From positions 1 through 64,000 of the forward strand of contig CAINHO010000030.1 in assembly GCA_903848935.1 (NCBI GenBank): a stretch of 64,000 nt of DNA, read 5' to 3'. The translations under genes and the position numbers were made by a program. This document shows positions 1 to 9,129 of this stretch, piece by piece. Position 1 is the first letter of the stretch. Every line of letters starts with the position of its first letter. The notes below the pieces were generated by a model. The model did no database searches. It saw nothing but the letters and a program-made list of their open reading frames with translations, and was not told the origin of the DNA. This stretch comes from an uncultured Pseudomonadota bacterium. GTDB lineage: Bacteria; Pseudomonadota; Gammaproteobacteria; Methylococcales; Methylomonadaceae.

Positions 1-490
1 CCGAAGCCTTAACGTTTGAAATGCCGGTTGAAAAAGAACCTGAAATGGAATTAGATTTCGGTAGTTTCAGTATGGGCGAAGTATCAGAACCCGAAGCCTT
101 AACGTTTGAAATGCCGGTTGAAAAAGAACCTGAAATGGAATTAGATTTCGGTAGTTTCAGTATGGGCGAAGTATCAGAACCCGAAGCCTTAACGTTTGAA
201 ATGCCGGTTGAAAAAGAACCTGAAGTAGACTTGGATTTCGGTAGTTTCAGCATGGGCGAAGTATCAGAACCCGAAGCCTTGACGTTTGAAATCCCGGTTG
301 AAAAAGAACCTGAAGTAGAATTAGATTTCGGTAGTTTCAGCATGAGCGAAGTATCAGAACCCGAAGCCTTGACGTTTGAAATCCCGGTTGAAAAAGAACC
401 TGAAATGGAATTAGATTTCGGTAATTTCAGCATGGGCGAAGTATCAGAATCCGAAGCCTTGACGTTTGAAATCCCGGTTGAAAAAGAACC
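1..490 (+). repeat. 90-bp coding tandem repeat, about 5.4 near-perfect copies
   Basis: The unit starting CCGAAGCCTT recurs at 1, 91, 181, 271, 361 and, with one change, 451, so the period is exactly 90 bp (30 codons). The first two full units are almost identical and divergence rises towards the 3' side, merging into degenerate copies up to about 645. Copy number can change by slippage without loss of frame. Confidence 0.95.
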
Positions 491-893
491 GGTCGAAGAC
501 TTGGATTTCAGTGGATTTGCATTTGCAGTTGGCGAAGCATTAGAACCTGAAGCGGTAGTTTTTGAAAAAGAACCCACTGTAGAATTGGATTTCAGTGCTT
601 TTTCAATGAACGAACCGTTAGAACCCGAAGTCTTGGTATTTGAAAAACCTGCTCCAATTAAACGTTCGCTCAATTTCGAAAAAGTCAGTCATTTAGTGGA
701 AGAAAACGTTGCCCAAACCTATTTCGATTTAGCCAAAGTACATAATACAGAAGAGGTGCAATTGGATTATTTAGAAATGAGCGATTCGCAATTTGCGGAA
801 TCGTTGGCGGCGGAAGTGCTGAAAAAATGCAAAATCAAAGAGCAATTGTGCCGCCAAAAAATTGCCCAAGAAGTGTTGAGTAAATTGTGCTAA
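1..893 (+). CDS. Acidic tandem-repeat protein, 5'-truncated by the window edge
   Basis: The reading frame is open to the first base, so the start lies outside the window; the in-frame ATG at 21 is inside a repeat and is unlikely to be the real start. The visible part has five near-perfect 30-residue repeats of the type E.ELDFGSFSMGE.SEPEALTFE, then two degenerate ones, all rich in Glu, Pro and Phe. A unique, more basic C-terminal segment of about 75 residues follows, from LNFEKVSHLVEENVAQ to the end, predicted mostly helical, with three Cys. I do not recognise the family. The repeats look disordered or extended, and the tail could be a small interaction domain. The stop overlaps the convergent truD stop by 4 bp. 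A FimV-like or cytoplasmic scaffold protein is possible, but nothing seen proves it. Confidence 0.7.
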   Translation, partial: EALTFEMPVEKEPEMELDFGSFSMGEVSEPEALTFEMPVEKEPEMELDFGSFSMGEVSEPEALTFEMPVEKEPEVDLDFGSFSMGEVSEPEALTFEIPVEKEPEVELDFGSFSMSEVSEPEALTFEIPVEKEPEMELDFGNFSMGEVSESEALTFEIPVEKEPVEDLDFSGFAFAVGEALEPEAVVFEKEPTVELDFSAFSMNEPLEPEVLVFEKPAPIKRSLNFEKVSHLVEENVAQTYFDLAKVHNTEEVQLDYLEMSDSQFAESLAAEVLKKCKIKEQLCRQKIAQEVLSKLC

Positions 894-1915
894 TCGACAA
901 TGATTTCGCGCAACACAGCGGTGGCATAACTGCCAGCGGGCAAATTAAATTGCAAGCGTAACGTGTCATCGTCGCCGAATTGCCATGTTAAATTTGAAAC
1001 ATTTACACGCAATGCCCGACGCGCATTCTCAACACCAAACGCTATCAAACCTTTTGTTAATTCCGTGTATTTTTCAAACACGCTTTTTTCCAAAACTAAC
1101 GCTTCTGAACTGACACGCGATTCGCCTTTGCCGAATAATGCCGCTGTCGGATGCAAAGCGTTTTGGGTTAATCGGGTGCCAATGTCGTCGTCAATTTCGT
1201 CGCACGCAAAACAACTGTTTGAACCATCAATCATCAACACGTCGCCGTTCAAACCTTGTGACCAAGTATTTTGTGTAATTCGTGCCGCTAAAATATGATT
1301 AAACAAAAATGACCGTGCGGCGGACAAATATAAACTACGTTGTTCACGTCCGACTTTCATACCTTGAAACATCGCCAACGCTTTCGCCACATTCTGACCG
1401 CCATGACCAAAACGCTGCGAGCCGTAATAATTTGGCACGCCGTGATTTTTTATCGCCGTTAATTGTTCAATGGCTTTCACTTTATCGCCTTGCCATTGCC
1501 GAATCGTTAACTCAAAACGATTATTTGCTAACGCCCCGCGTTTCAATTTTCGAGCGTGGCGCGTACTCGAAAGAATCGTAAAACCATCCGTCTCAAAATC
1601 TTGCCAAATCGGTTCGTCGCCTTTCGGCAACCATACGCTAAACCATTGTGTGGTGATGGCGTGTCTATCTTTCATGCCGGCAAAACCAATATCACGCTGA
1701 CGGACATTGGCAAATCGTGCCAATTGTCGCGCCACGTATTCAGTATTTTCACCTGTTTTTTGAACCTGCAAAAAAATGTGTTCGCCACTGCTCGACGGTT
1801 CAAATGCCAGCGTTTCTTCGACAATAAAATCTTCGGGCAACGTGCGAATGATGCCCTGCCCTGCTGGTGAACCGTAAGCATAAGCCCAAATCGGAAGCGT
1901 TAAATTTTCCATCAC
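890..1915 (-). CDS. truD: tRNA pseudouridine(13) synthase TruD
   Basis: TruD isomerises uridine 13 in the D-arm of some tRNAs, notably tRNA-Glu. The 341-residue product matches the family length. It shows the N-terminal [11 protein letters not shown] segment, the catalytic-Asp motif around [10 protein letters not shown] (about residues 78-87), and the [12 protein letters not shown] motif near residue 161. The start ATG overlaps the prfB stop by 4 bp, so the two genes are translationally coupled. Many gammaproteobacteria place truD near ispF and surE; here it lies downstream of prfB instead. The 3' end overlaps the convergent repeat-protein gene by 4 bp. Confidence 0.95.
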   Translation of the reverse strand: MMENLTLPIWAYAYGSPAGQGIIRTLPEDFIVEETLAFEPSSSGEHIFLQVQKTGENTEYVARQLARFANVRQRDIGFAGMKDRHAITTQWFSVWLPKGDEPIWQDFETDGFTILSSTRHARKLKRGALANNRFELTIRQWQGDKVKAIEQLTAIKNHGVPNYYGSQRFGHGGQNVAKALAMFQGMKVGREQRSLYLSAARSFLFNHILAARITQNTWSQGLNGDVLMIDGSNSCFACDEIDDDIGTRLTQNALHPTAALFGKGESRVSSEALVLEKSVFEKYTELTKGLIAFGVENARRALRVNVSNLTWQFGDDDTLRLQFNLPAGSYATAVLREIIVD

Positions 1916-3010
1916 AAACCACTTTTCAAACTAGCTTCAATAAAAATATCTAAATCGCCATCCAAAACGCCTTGTGTGTTACCGACTTCTACACCTGTTC
2001 GTAAATCTTTAATCCGCGATTGATCCAACACATACGAGCGAATTTGACTGCCCCAACCAATATCCGATTTGCTGTCTTCGATGAGTTGCTGACCTTCGTT
2101 ACGCTTCCGCATTTCGAGTTCGTACAATTTTGCCTTCAACTGTTTCATCGCGGTGTCACGGTTTTTATGTTGCGAACGATCGCTTTGACATTGCACCACA
2201 ATCCCAGAAGGCGCATGGGTTAAACGCACCGCTGATTCGGTTTTATTGATATGCTGACCACCCGCGCCACTGGCACGATAAACGTCGGTGCGAATATCTG
2301 ACGGGTTAATATCGATTTCAATATCGTCATCAATTTCTGGCGACACAAACACCGAGGCAAACGACGTGTGACGGCGGCTTCCCGAATCAAATGGCGATTT
2401 TCTCACCAAACGATGCACGCCGGTTTCGGTTCGCAACCAGCCAAACGCATATTCACCTTCAAAGCGAATCGTCGCGCTTTTAATGCCCGCTACGTCGCCC
2501 TGTGATTCTTCGATCAATTCGGTTTTGAAGCCTTTACGTTCACCCCAACGCAAAAACATACGTTCCAAAATAGAAGCCCAATCTTGTGCTTCTGTGCCGC
2601 CCGAACCGGATTGAATATCCAAAAAGGCATTATTCGCGTCCATTTTTCCGGAGAACATTCGGCGAAATTCTAAACCGGCAACGTGTTTGTCAAAACCATC
2701 AACATCGTTGGCGACAATATCGACGGTATCCGAATCGCCTTCTTCCACTGCCATTTCGAGTAATTCTTCTGCGTCGTCCAGCCCGCGTGTGAGTTCAATT
2801 AGCCCGTTGACTACGAGTTCTAATTGTCCACGTTCTTTGCCTAATTCTTGGGCGAGCAGGGGTTTTTCCCAGATTTTTGGGTCTTCTAATTCTCGTAAAA
2901 CTTCGGTTAAACGTTCGTGTTTGGTTTCGAAGTCAAAGATACCTCCGAAGCGCGTCAACACGGCTTTTTAAGTCAGAAAGTTTGTTTTTTATTGGATTGA
3001 TTTCTTGCAT
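1912..3010 (-). CDS. prfB: Peptide chain release factor 2 (programmed +1 frameshift)
   Basis: RF2 releases peptides at UGA and UAA. The gene is split over two frames. From ATG at 3010, 25 codons ([11 protein letters not shown]...) lead to an in-frame TGA at 2935-2933; a +1 shift joins the main frame at GAC 2934, giving about 365 residues. The GGQ motif ([14 protein letters not shown]) and the tripeptide-type anticodon region lie in the second part. The next genes are truD (4-bp overlap) downstream and the PP-loop gene upstream. lysS, a frequent neighbour, is absent. The arrangement is the classical autoregulatory one: low RF2 slows termination at UGA and favours the shift. Confidence 0.97.
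2932..2947 (-). other. prfB: prfB programmed +1 frameshift site
   Basis: Read on the minus strand, codons 22-26 are CGG AGG TAT CTT TGA followed by C. The slippery CTT-TGA-C and a GGAGG Shine-Dalgarno-like element three bases before CTT are both present. The TGA is codon 26, as in E. coli. Confidence 0.97.
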
Positions 3011-3046
3011 GAGTTTTTATTGTTAAAAATGTTTGAGGGTAAAAGT

Positions 3047-4090
3047 TTAAACCTGCCACGCCGCCAATTTTGCGTCATCATGAAAAGGTTTAACGGTTAA
3101 ATCGCGTTTGTCACCATTTTTTTCAGCAATCGTCATCGTCACCGTTTCTTCATTTTTACCTTGACCGTAACGCGCCACAATACTGGCAACCAGTTCTAAA
3201 TCTTCAGCAGACGGTGTGCCGTCAATTAACGCAAGTGAACCTCGATGACTGTCAGGACGCACACTGATAAATTCTTTTTGATAGCCTTGCATAAAACGCC
3301 CTTCGCCTTCGTCACGGGCAATAATGATTTTGAAATGCGGTGCTGGTCGAATATGTCGCCCGACTTTGAGCAACATAATATCGTCAAATTCGTACTCTTT
3401 ATGTCCGTGCGCTTGCCATAAATCGACCAATTTCGCCGAATAAAATTTGTCCGTCAGAAAACAACAGCCACCTGCCGGTTGCGCGAAATCTTCAAAACCA
3501 AAATCTTTCGCCATGGCGAATTGCGGTTTGCGCGAACGTCCGGACAAATTGCCCAATTTTTCACGATCTAACCAACCTTCACGTTCGGGCAATGTCGGCT
3601 CTAAATTTTTGGCACACAATGGACGCACTAACAAATCATCCGCGCCAGATTGTTTGGCGACGATGGGAAATTTCGATTTCGTTTGCGACATCGGACGCTG
3701 CCCCAAAACTTCGCCCGTGATAATAAAATCAAAGTCGTTTTCCAGCATCCATTGTTTGGCTTTATTCACCATGAAAATTTTGCAATCCAAACATGGATTC
3801 ATATTCGTGCCGTAACCGTGTTTCGGGTTAATCAGTACGTCTTTATATTCTTCGATTACGTCGATAATATGCAGCTTGATTCCCAGTTGTTCTGCCGACC
3901 ACAGCGCGTTATTACGTTTCGGTTTTTCTTTGTCGTGATTCCGAATAGCGTGTGTGTGTCCTTCGACACAAAAGCCAGTGAAAAAGTTAATTCCTTCGAC
4001 GTAAATGCCCTGCTCTTGAATCATTTTTACCGCGAGGAGTGAATCTAAGCCGCCCGAAATTAGGGCGACTGCTTTGCGTTGTTTTGTCAT
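3047..4090 (-). CDS. PP-loop ATPase, MnmA/ThiI-like tRNA thiolation-type enzyme
   Basis: The protein has 347 residues. It begins with a PP-loop ATP pyrophosphatase motif (SGGLDSLLAVKM, residues 13-24), as in enzymes that adenylate tRNA uridine before sulfur transfer. A Cys pair at NPCLDCK (about residue 100) and a C-terminal GGCCF segment (about residue 208) resemble the paired cysteines of MnmA-like thiolases. It is shorter than, and distinct from, canonical MnmA and ThiI. Related proteins are usually annotated as predicted tRNA 2-thiouridylase or methyltransferase; the true substrate is not known to me. It starts 1 bp after the GGDEF/EAL stop and so may be the last gene of the stressosome transcript, with a short gap to prfB. 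Confidence 0.7.
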   Translation of the reverse strand: MTKQRKAVALISGGLDSLLAVKMIQEQGIYVEGINFFTGFCVEGHTHAIRNHDKEKPKRNNALWSAEQLGIKLHIIDVIEEYKDVLINPKHGYGTNMNPCLDCKIFMVNKAKQWMLENDFDFIITGEVLGQRPMSQTKSKFPIVAKQSGADDLLVRPLCAKNLEPTLPEREGWLDREKLGNLSGRSRKPQFAMAKDFGFEDFAQPAGGCCFLTDKFYSAKLVDLWQAHGHKEYEFDDIMLLKVGRHIRPAPHFKIIIARDEGEGRFMQGYQKEFISVRPDSHRGSLALIDGTPSAEDLELVASIVARYGQGKNEETVTMTIAEKNGDKRDLTVKPFHDDAKLAAWQV

Positions 4091-4091
4091 G

Positions 4092-6344
4092 TTAATTTTT
4101 AAGTTCTGCTAATAATTTGCACATATTTTCTTCGTTCAACGGACGACTGAAAAGATAGCCTTGTACTTCGTCACATCCTTTTTTTTGTAACTCGTCGGCT
4201 TGCTCTTGTGTTTCCACACCTTCGGCAATCACTTTCAAGCGTAAATTGTGCGCCATCGCAATAATCGTCGAAGCAATGGCGTTATCGTCCACATCCGTCG
4301 TGATGTCTTTTACAAACGATTGGTCGATTTTCAAGGTATCAATCGGGAAACGTTTAAGGTAACTCAACGACGAATAACCGGTGCCGAAATCATCAATCGA
4401 CAAGCGAATCCCCATTTTTTTCAACTCGGTTAAGGTGCTAATCGTCACCTCGGCGTTATCCATCAATACGCCTTCAGTCAATTCGAGTTCCAAAAACTCC
4501 GACGGCAATTTCGTTTCAATCAAAATCTGGGTGATTTTGTCGATTAAATCATGTTGTTTTAATTGCATTCCGGACAAATTTACCGAAATCCGCACCGGCT
4601 TTAATCCCGCCGTTTGCCACGCTACACTGCGTTCACACGCGGTGCGTAACACCCATTCACCAATCGTAATAATCAAATCACTTTTTTCAGCGTGCGGTAT
4701 GAAAACCGCTGGCGAAATAAACCCTAATACGGGATGCTTCCAACGTAACAGCACTTCCACACCAATCAATTCTTTCGTTCGCAAATCAAATTGCGGCTGA
4801 TAATTCAACGAAAACTCTTGGTTTTTTAACGCTTGGCGCAAATTCGTTTCCATTTCCAATTCATCCAACACTTTTTGATTCATCGTGTTAGAAAAATACT
4901 GGAAATTATTACGCCCTCGTTCTTTCGCGTGATACATCGCCGTATCCGCATTTTTAACCAATTGATTGACCGATTCACCATCGGTGGGATAAACCGTAAT
5001 ACCGATGCTGGTTGAAATAAACACTTCCCGCCCTTCCAAAAATACAGGGACGTTTAAGGCATTCAGAATTTTTTTCGCCACAAATCCGGCTTCTTCGGGA
5101 GATTTAATGTTTGTTAAAATCACCGTGAATTCGTCGCCCGATAAGCGTGAAACCATATCAACTTCACGCACACATTCGGTTAAACGTCGTGCCACTTCAA
5201 TCAATAATTGATCGCCTGCTTGATGTCCGAGCGTATCATTGATTAGTTTGAAACGATCCAAATCTAAAAACATTAACGAGGCTTCAGCTTCACTCCGCTT
5301 CGCCACTTCTAGCGTCCATTTTAAACGTTCGACAAATTGCGTCCGATTCGCTAAACCAGTCAGTGCGTCATAATGTGCCAATTGTTTCAGCTGATTTTCA
5401 GCCGCTTTACGAGCGGTAATATCACTAAAAATTCCGACAAAATGGGTGCTGGTATTATTTTCATCTTTGACGCTATAAATCGACAACCAAATCGGATAAA
5501 TTTCATCGTTTTTACGCTTTGACCAAACTTCACCGCTCCATATCCCTGTTTTCAATAACTCGCGGCGCAGTGAAAAGTAAAAATTATCCGTATGTTTATG
5601 TGAGCTTAAAAGCGATGGATGTTTTCCTAAAACTTCATCTTTTTCATAACCGGTAATCGTGGTGAAGGCTTTATTTGCGTCGGTAATATGGCTGCGTGTA
5701 TCCGTAATGACGATGGCATCGGTACTGCCTTCAAAAATCTTCGCCATTAAACGCAAGCCTTCTTCGGCTTTTTTGCGAGCAGTAATGTCACGAATAATCA
5801 CCAACCATTGACGTTTGTTGGCGTAAACCGGTCTACCCAACGTAAATTCAATCGGAAATGCCGTACCATTTTTATGGAAACCATAAACTACCGGCACGCC
5901 ACTGGGTTGTGAAATGCTCTCTTCCAGATTAAGTTGTGGCGCAATTTGATTAAATTTTGGAATTAGCTCACTGATATTGATACCAAGCAATTCATGTTCG
6001 TCATAACCAAATAATGCAGCACCCGCTGGATTCGTGGTTTCAACAATACCGGCTTTAGTAAACGTAAAAATCGTTTCGGCGGCGTGTTTTAAAATACTGC
6101 TGTATTTTTCTTCGGATTGTTCCAATTCAACAGCTAACGCAAGCAAGCCTTTATTTGTATCGGCGAGTTCGACTTGCAGTTGTTTGATAACTTCAATGTT
6201 TTCGCGCAATTTTTCCTGCTCTAAATCTTCAAGTTCCATCATCAATTGAATGATGCCTTGATTCGTTTCTTCGAGTTCGAATTCTAATTCTTCGATTAAA
6301 CGGGCTTTATCCGACAGGAGTTGTTCGAGGTCTTGTTTTTTCAT
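4092..6344 (-). CDS. PAS-PAS-GGDEF-EAL cyclic-di-GMP enzyme, stressosome output candidate
   Basis: The protein has 750 residues and no membrane segment. The order is an N-terminal coiled coil (1-78) with two related motifs (ELEETNQGIIQLMMELE at 23-39, ELADTNKGLLALAVELE at 59-75), PAS/PAC (about 80-190), PAS/PAC (about 200-315), GGDEF (about 325-485) and EAL (about 495-745). The signature reads SGDEF, a tolerated variant, and the second domain starts EVLLRWKHP rather than EAL. Whether it makes or degrades c-di-GMP, or both, cannot be read with certainty. It overlaps the HATPase/SpoIIE gene by 4 bp and is the last signalling gene of the stressosome operon. By analogy with Gram-negative stressosomes that feed into c-di-GMP enzymes, it is the likely output protein. 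Confidence 0.9.
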   Translation of the reverse strand: MKKQDLEQLLSDKARLIEELEFELEETNQGIIQLMMELEDLEQEKLRENIEVIKQLQVELADTNKGLLALAVELEQSEEKYSSILKHAAETIFTFTKAGIVETTNPAGAALFGYDEHELLGINISELIPKFNQIAPQLNLEESISQPSGVPVVYGFHKNGTAFPIEFTLGRPVYANKRQWLVIIRDITARKKAEEGLRLMAKIFEGSTDAIVITDTRSHITDANKAFTTITGYEKDEVLGKHPSLLSSHKHTDNFYFSLRRELLKTGIWSGEVWSKRKNDEIYPIWLSIYSVKDENNTSTHFVGIFSDITARKAAENQLKQLAHYDALTGLANRTQFVERLKWTLEVAKRSEAEASLMFLDLDRFKLINDTLGHQAGDQLLIEVARRLTECVREVDMVSRLSGDEFTVILTNIKSPEEAGFVAKKILNALNVPVFLEGREVFISTSIGITVYPTDGESVNQLVKNADTAMYHAKERGRNNFQYFSNTMNQKVLDELEMETNLRQALKNQEFSLNYQPQFDLRTKELIGVEVLLRWKHPVLGFISPAVFIPHAEKSDLIITIGEWVLRTACERSVAWQTAGLKPVRISVNLSGMQLKQHDLIDKITQILIETKLPSEFLELELTEGVLMDNAEVTISTLTELKKMGIRLSIDDFGTGYSSLSYLKRFPIDTLKIDQSFVKDITTDVDDNAIASTIIAMAHNLRLKVIAEGVETQEQADELQKKGCDEVQGYLFSRPLNEENMCKLLAELKN

Positions 6345-7351
6345 TTCACTATTACTATCGTTGCGTCGTCGTGGTCTTTTTGCATCGCGTTGTAAATGTG
6401 TTCAGCAATGACTTGAGCCGGATAATCGGCATATTGCGCGAAATCATGCCATTGCCACTGCGTCGAAATACCGTCGGAATGTAACGCCAATATATCGCCG
6501 GAATGCCAGATATTCTCAGTAATCACAGGAGATGGCGCGTGTTTTCCAACGATGCCACGGCGCACAATAAATTTCGGTTTTTCGTTTCCATAGCTAAATA
6601 CTTTGACTTCGATATTGCCTACGCTGGCATAACGAAATGTGCCGTTTGTCCAATCAAAAATAACCAGAGCCATGACGACACCGCGTGTTGAAGCACACGC
6701 TCTATCAACGCCTCGAAAAATATCGAGCAACGAGGATTCTGCATGACGTTCCACATATTGACGCGCGGCATTGGCGGCATGACTGGCTAATTCACCGTGA
6801 CCTACGCCATCAATGACACCGACTAACGTCGCCCCACGAATATTTTTAATAATAAACGTGTCACCATTAGCCGTTTCATTCAGTTTTGGACGCGAAAAAA
6901 CGCCGAATTCAAATGGACAATGTAACCCGTGATTTGAATTGTCGTGCAACCAGCGTTTACACACGATGCGTGTACCGGCGGCATCCTCACGTTGCAAAAT
7001 ATCGAATTCATCCATTAACCGATTGACTGCACCTAACCCTACGCCCAATGTTCCCGAAGTCGAAACGCCGTCTTTCATTGACGTGTGTTCATTGAAACCG
7101 TCGCCATCATCCTCGGCTTCAATCATCAAGCCTTCGCACTGTTCATTGCAAACCGGCGTAAGTGTAATCATGCCACGTTGCCCGTATTTAATGATATTCG
7201 AGGCAAGTTCGCTGACCACCAAGCTAATTTCTTCCCTGGCAGATTCATCGAAACCGATGTCGTGTGCCATTTCCTTCGCAATGCGGCGAATGGCAATAAC
7301 TTCGGAGGAATTTGAAATCACCATAAATTTCGGTTCAACATGAAATGTCAT
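6341..7351 (-). CDS. HATPase + SpoIIE-type PP2C phosphatase fusion (RsbX-like)
   Basis: Two domains lie in 336 residues. Residues 1-135 form a GHKL ATPase of the RsbW/RsbT type (N box SELASNIIKYGQ, then DDGDGF and GLGAVNRLMDEF). Residues 140-336 form a PP2C/SpoIIE phosphatase (GVIDGVGHGELASHAA and HSDGIS metal-binding motifs). In stressosomes RsbX removes phosphate from RsbR and RsbS and resets the complex. Here that activity is fused to a second kinase-like domain. The gene overlaps rsbT by 4 bp (ATGA) and the c-di-GMP gene by 4 bp, so production is probably coupled. I call it RsbX-like from domain and position. The HATPase could be a kinase, an anti-sigma-like switch, or a docking domain. 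Confidence 0.88.
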   Translation of the reverse strand: MTFHVEPKFMVISNSSEVIAIRRIAKEMAHDIGFDESAREEISLVVSELASNIIKYGQRGMITLTPVCNEQCEGLMIEAEDDGDGFNEHTSMKDGVSTSGTLGVGLGAVNRLMDEFDILQREDAAGTRIVCKRWLHDNSNHGLHCPFEFGVFSRPKLNETANGDTFIIKNIRGATLVGVIDGVGHGELASHAANAARQYVERHAESSLLDIFRGVDRACASTRGVVMALVIFDWTNGTFRYASVGNIEVKVFSYGNEKPKFIVRRGIVGKHAPSPVITENIWHSGDILALHSDGISTQWQWHDFAQYADYPAQVIAEHIYNAMQKDHDDATIVIVK

Positions 7352-7770
7352 TTAGCACGTCCCCATTTTTCGATGGTGATGGTCGTGCCTACGCCAATTT
7401 CGGATTTGATATTCATCTCATCCATCAATCGTTTTACGCCCGACAAACCCATTCCCATTGTCCCCGCCGTGGTAAAACCAACTTCCATTGCTTGATCAAC
7501 ATCAGGAATGCCTTTGCCGTAATCTTCAAATTCTAATTGAATACCGACCTTGCCCGATTGATACAAAATTTCCCAACGCATCACACCGTCACTTCCCGAA
7601 TGAACATAAACGTTTCGTGCCAATTCAGAAACGGCTGTCACAATTCGTGTCACATCTGTCATGCCAAACCCAGCCGCAACAGCGGCTGTCCGAATCAATT
7701 TTCGACAAGTGACAATATCGCCTTCGGACTTAATGGGATGTTCGCCTGTTTCTTCAGTTGCCATTGTCAC
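7348..7770 (-). CDS. rsbT: Stressosome switch kinase RsbT
   Basis: The 140-residue GHKL kinase has an N box (SELARNVYVHSG), G1 (DYGKGIPD) and G2 (GMGLSGVKRLMDE). RsbT is held by RsbR/RsbS. On signal it phosphorylates them and is released to activate a partner, RsbU in Bacillus. No RsbU-like PP2C with an RsbT-binding N-terminal domain is visible, so the downstream HATPase/SpoIIE and PAS/GGDEF/EAL proteins are the candidate partners. The first base of its ATG is the last base of the rsbS stop, and its own stop overlaps the next gene. Confidence 0.93.
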   Translation of the reverse strand: MTMATEETGEHPIKSEGDIVTCRKLIRTAAVAAGFGMTDVTRIVTAVSELARNVYVHSGSDGVMRWEILYQSGKVGIQLEFEDYGKGIPDVDQAMEVGFTTAGTMGMGLSGVKRLMDEMNIKSEIGVGTTITIEKWGRAK

Positions 7771-8138
7771 TACACCAATTTGAAATTATCCGTAAAAATA
7801 TCTAAAGCGCGATCAACATTCAGCGTCGAAATCGCTTTGCCTAAATGTAATCCTAATTCTGTTGCCGTAATCGCCACACTCGGTTGCATTCCCGCAATCA
7901 CGGTTTGTCCGCCCATCAACGCCACCATTTGTGTCGTTTCTGAAATCGTGCGAGCAAAAAAGGAATCCAAAATGTTCACACTCGAAATGTCCAAAATCAG
8001 CCCTTTCGATTGATACTTTTCAATGGCGTGTAACACTTTGGTTTGCAACTCGTGAATGATGTCGTCACCCGGATCATCGGGAACCGTCACGAGTAGAATG
8101 TTTTTTAATTTGATAACGGAGAGACTATTTTCGTCCAT
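7770..8138 (-). CDS. rsbS: Stressosome scaffold STAS protein RsbS
   Basis: A single STAS domain of 122 residues. Ser59 in ILDSFFAR falls at the same residue number as the RsbT-phosphorylated Ser of Bacillus RsbS. The motif MGGQTVIAGMQPSVAITA follows, as in the family. RsbS and RsbR assemble the pseudo-icosahedral stressosome core in the cytoplasm. It starts 9 bp after rsbR and abuts rsbT. Confidence 0.93.
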   Translation of the reverse strand: MDENSLSVIKLKNILLVTVPDDPGDDIIHELQTKVLHAIEKYQSKGLILDISSVNILDSFFARTISETTQMVALMGGQTVIAGMQPSVAITATELGLHLGKAISTLNVDRALDIFTDNFKLV

Positions 8139-8147
8139 TTTAATTCC

Positions 8148-9068
8148 TTACGCTTTCGACGTATCGACAACTTTTATAGAGAGCGTATCGAGTGCGACTT
8201 TTAACCCGGAAGCCATTGTCGGACGGGTAATAATGCCGCTTAAATCAATCCCTAAATGTACCAACGTTTGAGCAATGACAGGACGCACACCAGTGATAAT
8301 CACCTGTGAACCTAAAAGTTTCACGGCGTTAATGGTGTCAATTAAATGTTGTGCGGTAGCGGTGTCAATTTGCGGCACGCCGGTAATATCAATCAACGCA
8401 ACCGGCGAATTCGTGGCGACAATCGTTTCGAGTAAGCGTTCCATAAATTGTTGCGTGCGGCTACTGTCAAGCATTCCGATAATCGGCGCGGCAACGACAC
8501 CTTCCCAAATTTGAATTACGGGCGTAGACATTTCTAAAATTTCTTCGGTTTGACGCGAAATCACTTCATCTGTCGCGTGAATATACGCCGAAATTGCCAA
8601 CTCTTGATCCAAGTTAATGATTTTGTGCAACGCTAAAAAAATACCGTTTGCAGTTTCAAAATCAAATGTCGGATTACCATAAATTTGCGGAATAATCAGT
8701 TGCATGTAATAGCAATAGGTACTCATGTAAACGCGCGGCGGTAAGCCAATGCGTTGATGTGTGATACCCACTTTGATGCGACTTTTGAAATACTCTTCGC
8801 CGTATTCGCCCGAGGTTAAATCCATGAAATAGGCTTTTTGCGCGAGTTTTAAACGCATCAACATTTTTTCATCACCTAAAAAACGTTTGGTATCTGGAAA
8901 TTTCAATAAGTGATCGTAAAGTTTTTCAACAAACGTATCGGCGTATTCAATGGCGAAAGGATGTAGTTTTTTCAAGAATTCCGCATCTTCATCCGTGAAA
9001 TTTAAAAAACGTTTTTGTTCTGCCCAGCTTTTGAAGTTGGAAATATATTTTGAATTTGAGTGATTCAT
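8148..9068 (-). CDS. rsbR: Stressosome sensor RsbR with globin-type N-terminal domain
   Basis: The protein has 306 residues. Residues about 10-160 form a globin-coupled-sensor domain, with the likely proximal His104 in GITHQRIGLPPRVYM and the following Tyr-rich helix. Residues about 180-300 form a STAS domain, with Thr236 (QIDTATAQ) and Thr268 (VIAQTLV) at the positions of the RsbT-phosphorylated threonines. A His in this place is typical of haem-binding sensor globins and of the O2-sensing RsbR described in Vibrio, so gas or redox sensing is inferred. Most Bacillus RsbR paralogues lack haem. It is the first gene of the operon, 61 bp after ftsB; a promoter there or readthrough from eno-ftsB is possible. 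Confidence 0.92.
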   Translation of the reverse strand: MNHSNSKYISNFKSWAEQKRFLNFTDEDAEFLKKLHPFAIEYADTFVEKLYDHLLKFPDTKRFLGDEKMLMRLKLAQKAYFMDLTSGEYGEEYFKSRIKVGITHQRIGLPPRVYMSTYCYYMQLIIPQIYGNPTFDFETANGIFLALHKIINLDQELAISAYIHATDEVISRQTEEILEMSTPVIQIWEGVVAAPIIGMLDSSRTQQFMERLLETIVATNSPVALIDITGVPQIDTATAQHLIDTINAVKLLGSQVIITGVRPVIAQTLVHLGIDLSGIITRPTMASGLKVALDTLSIKVVDTSKA

Positions 9069-9129
9069 CGCGTTGCCCTTTTGTTATTGTTGTTAGGAAG
9101 AATGGAATGGGCGGTTAGTTTAACAGTTT

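Noticed and set aside
2933-3010. prfB apparently broken by an in-frame TGA
   Set aside because: The context CTT-TGA-C with an upstream GGAGG-like element is the normal programmed frameshift.
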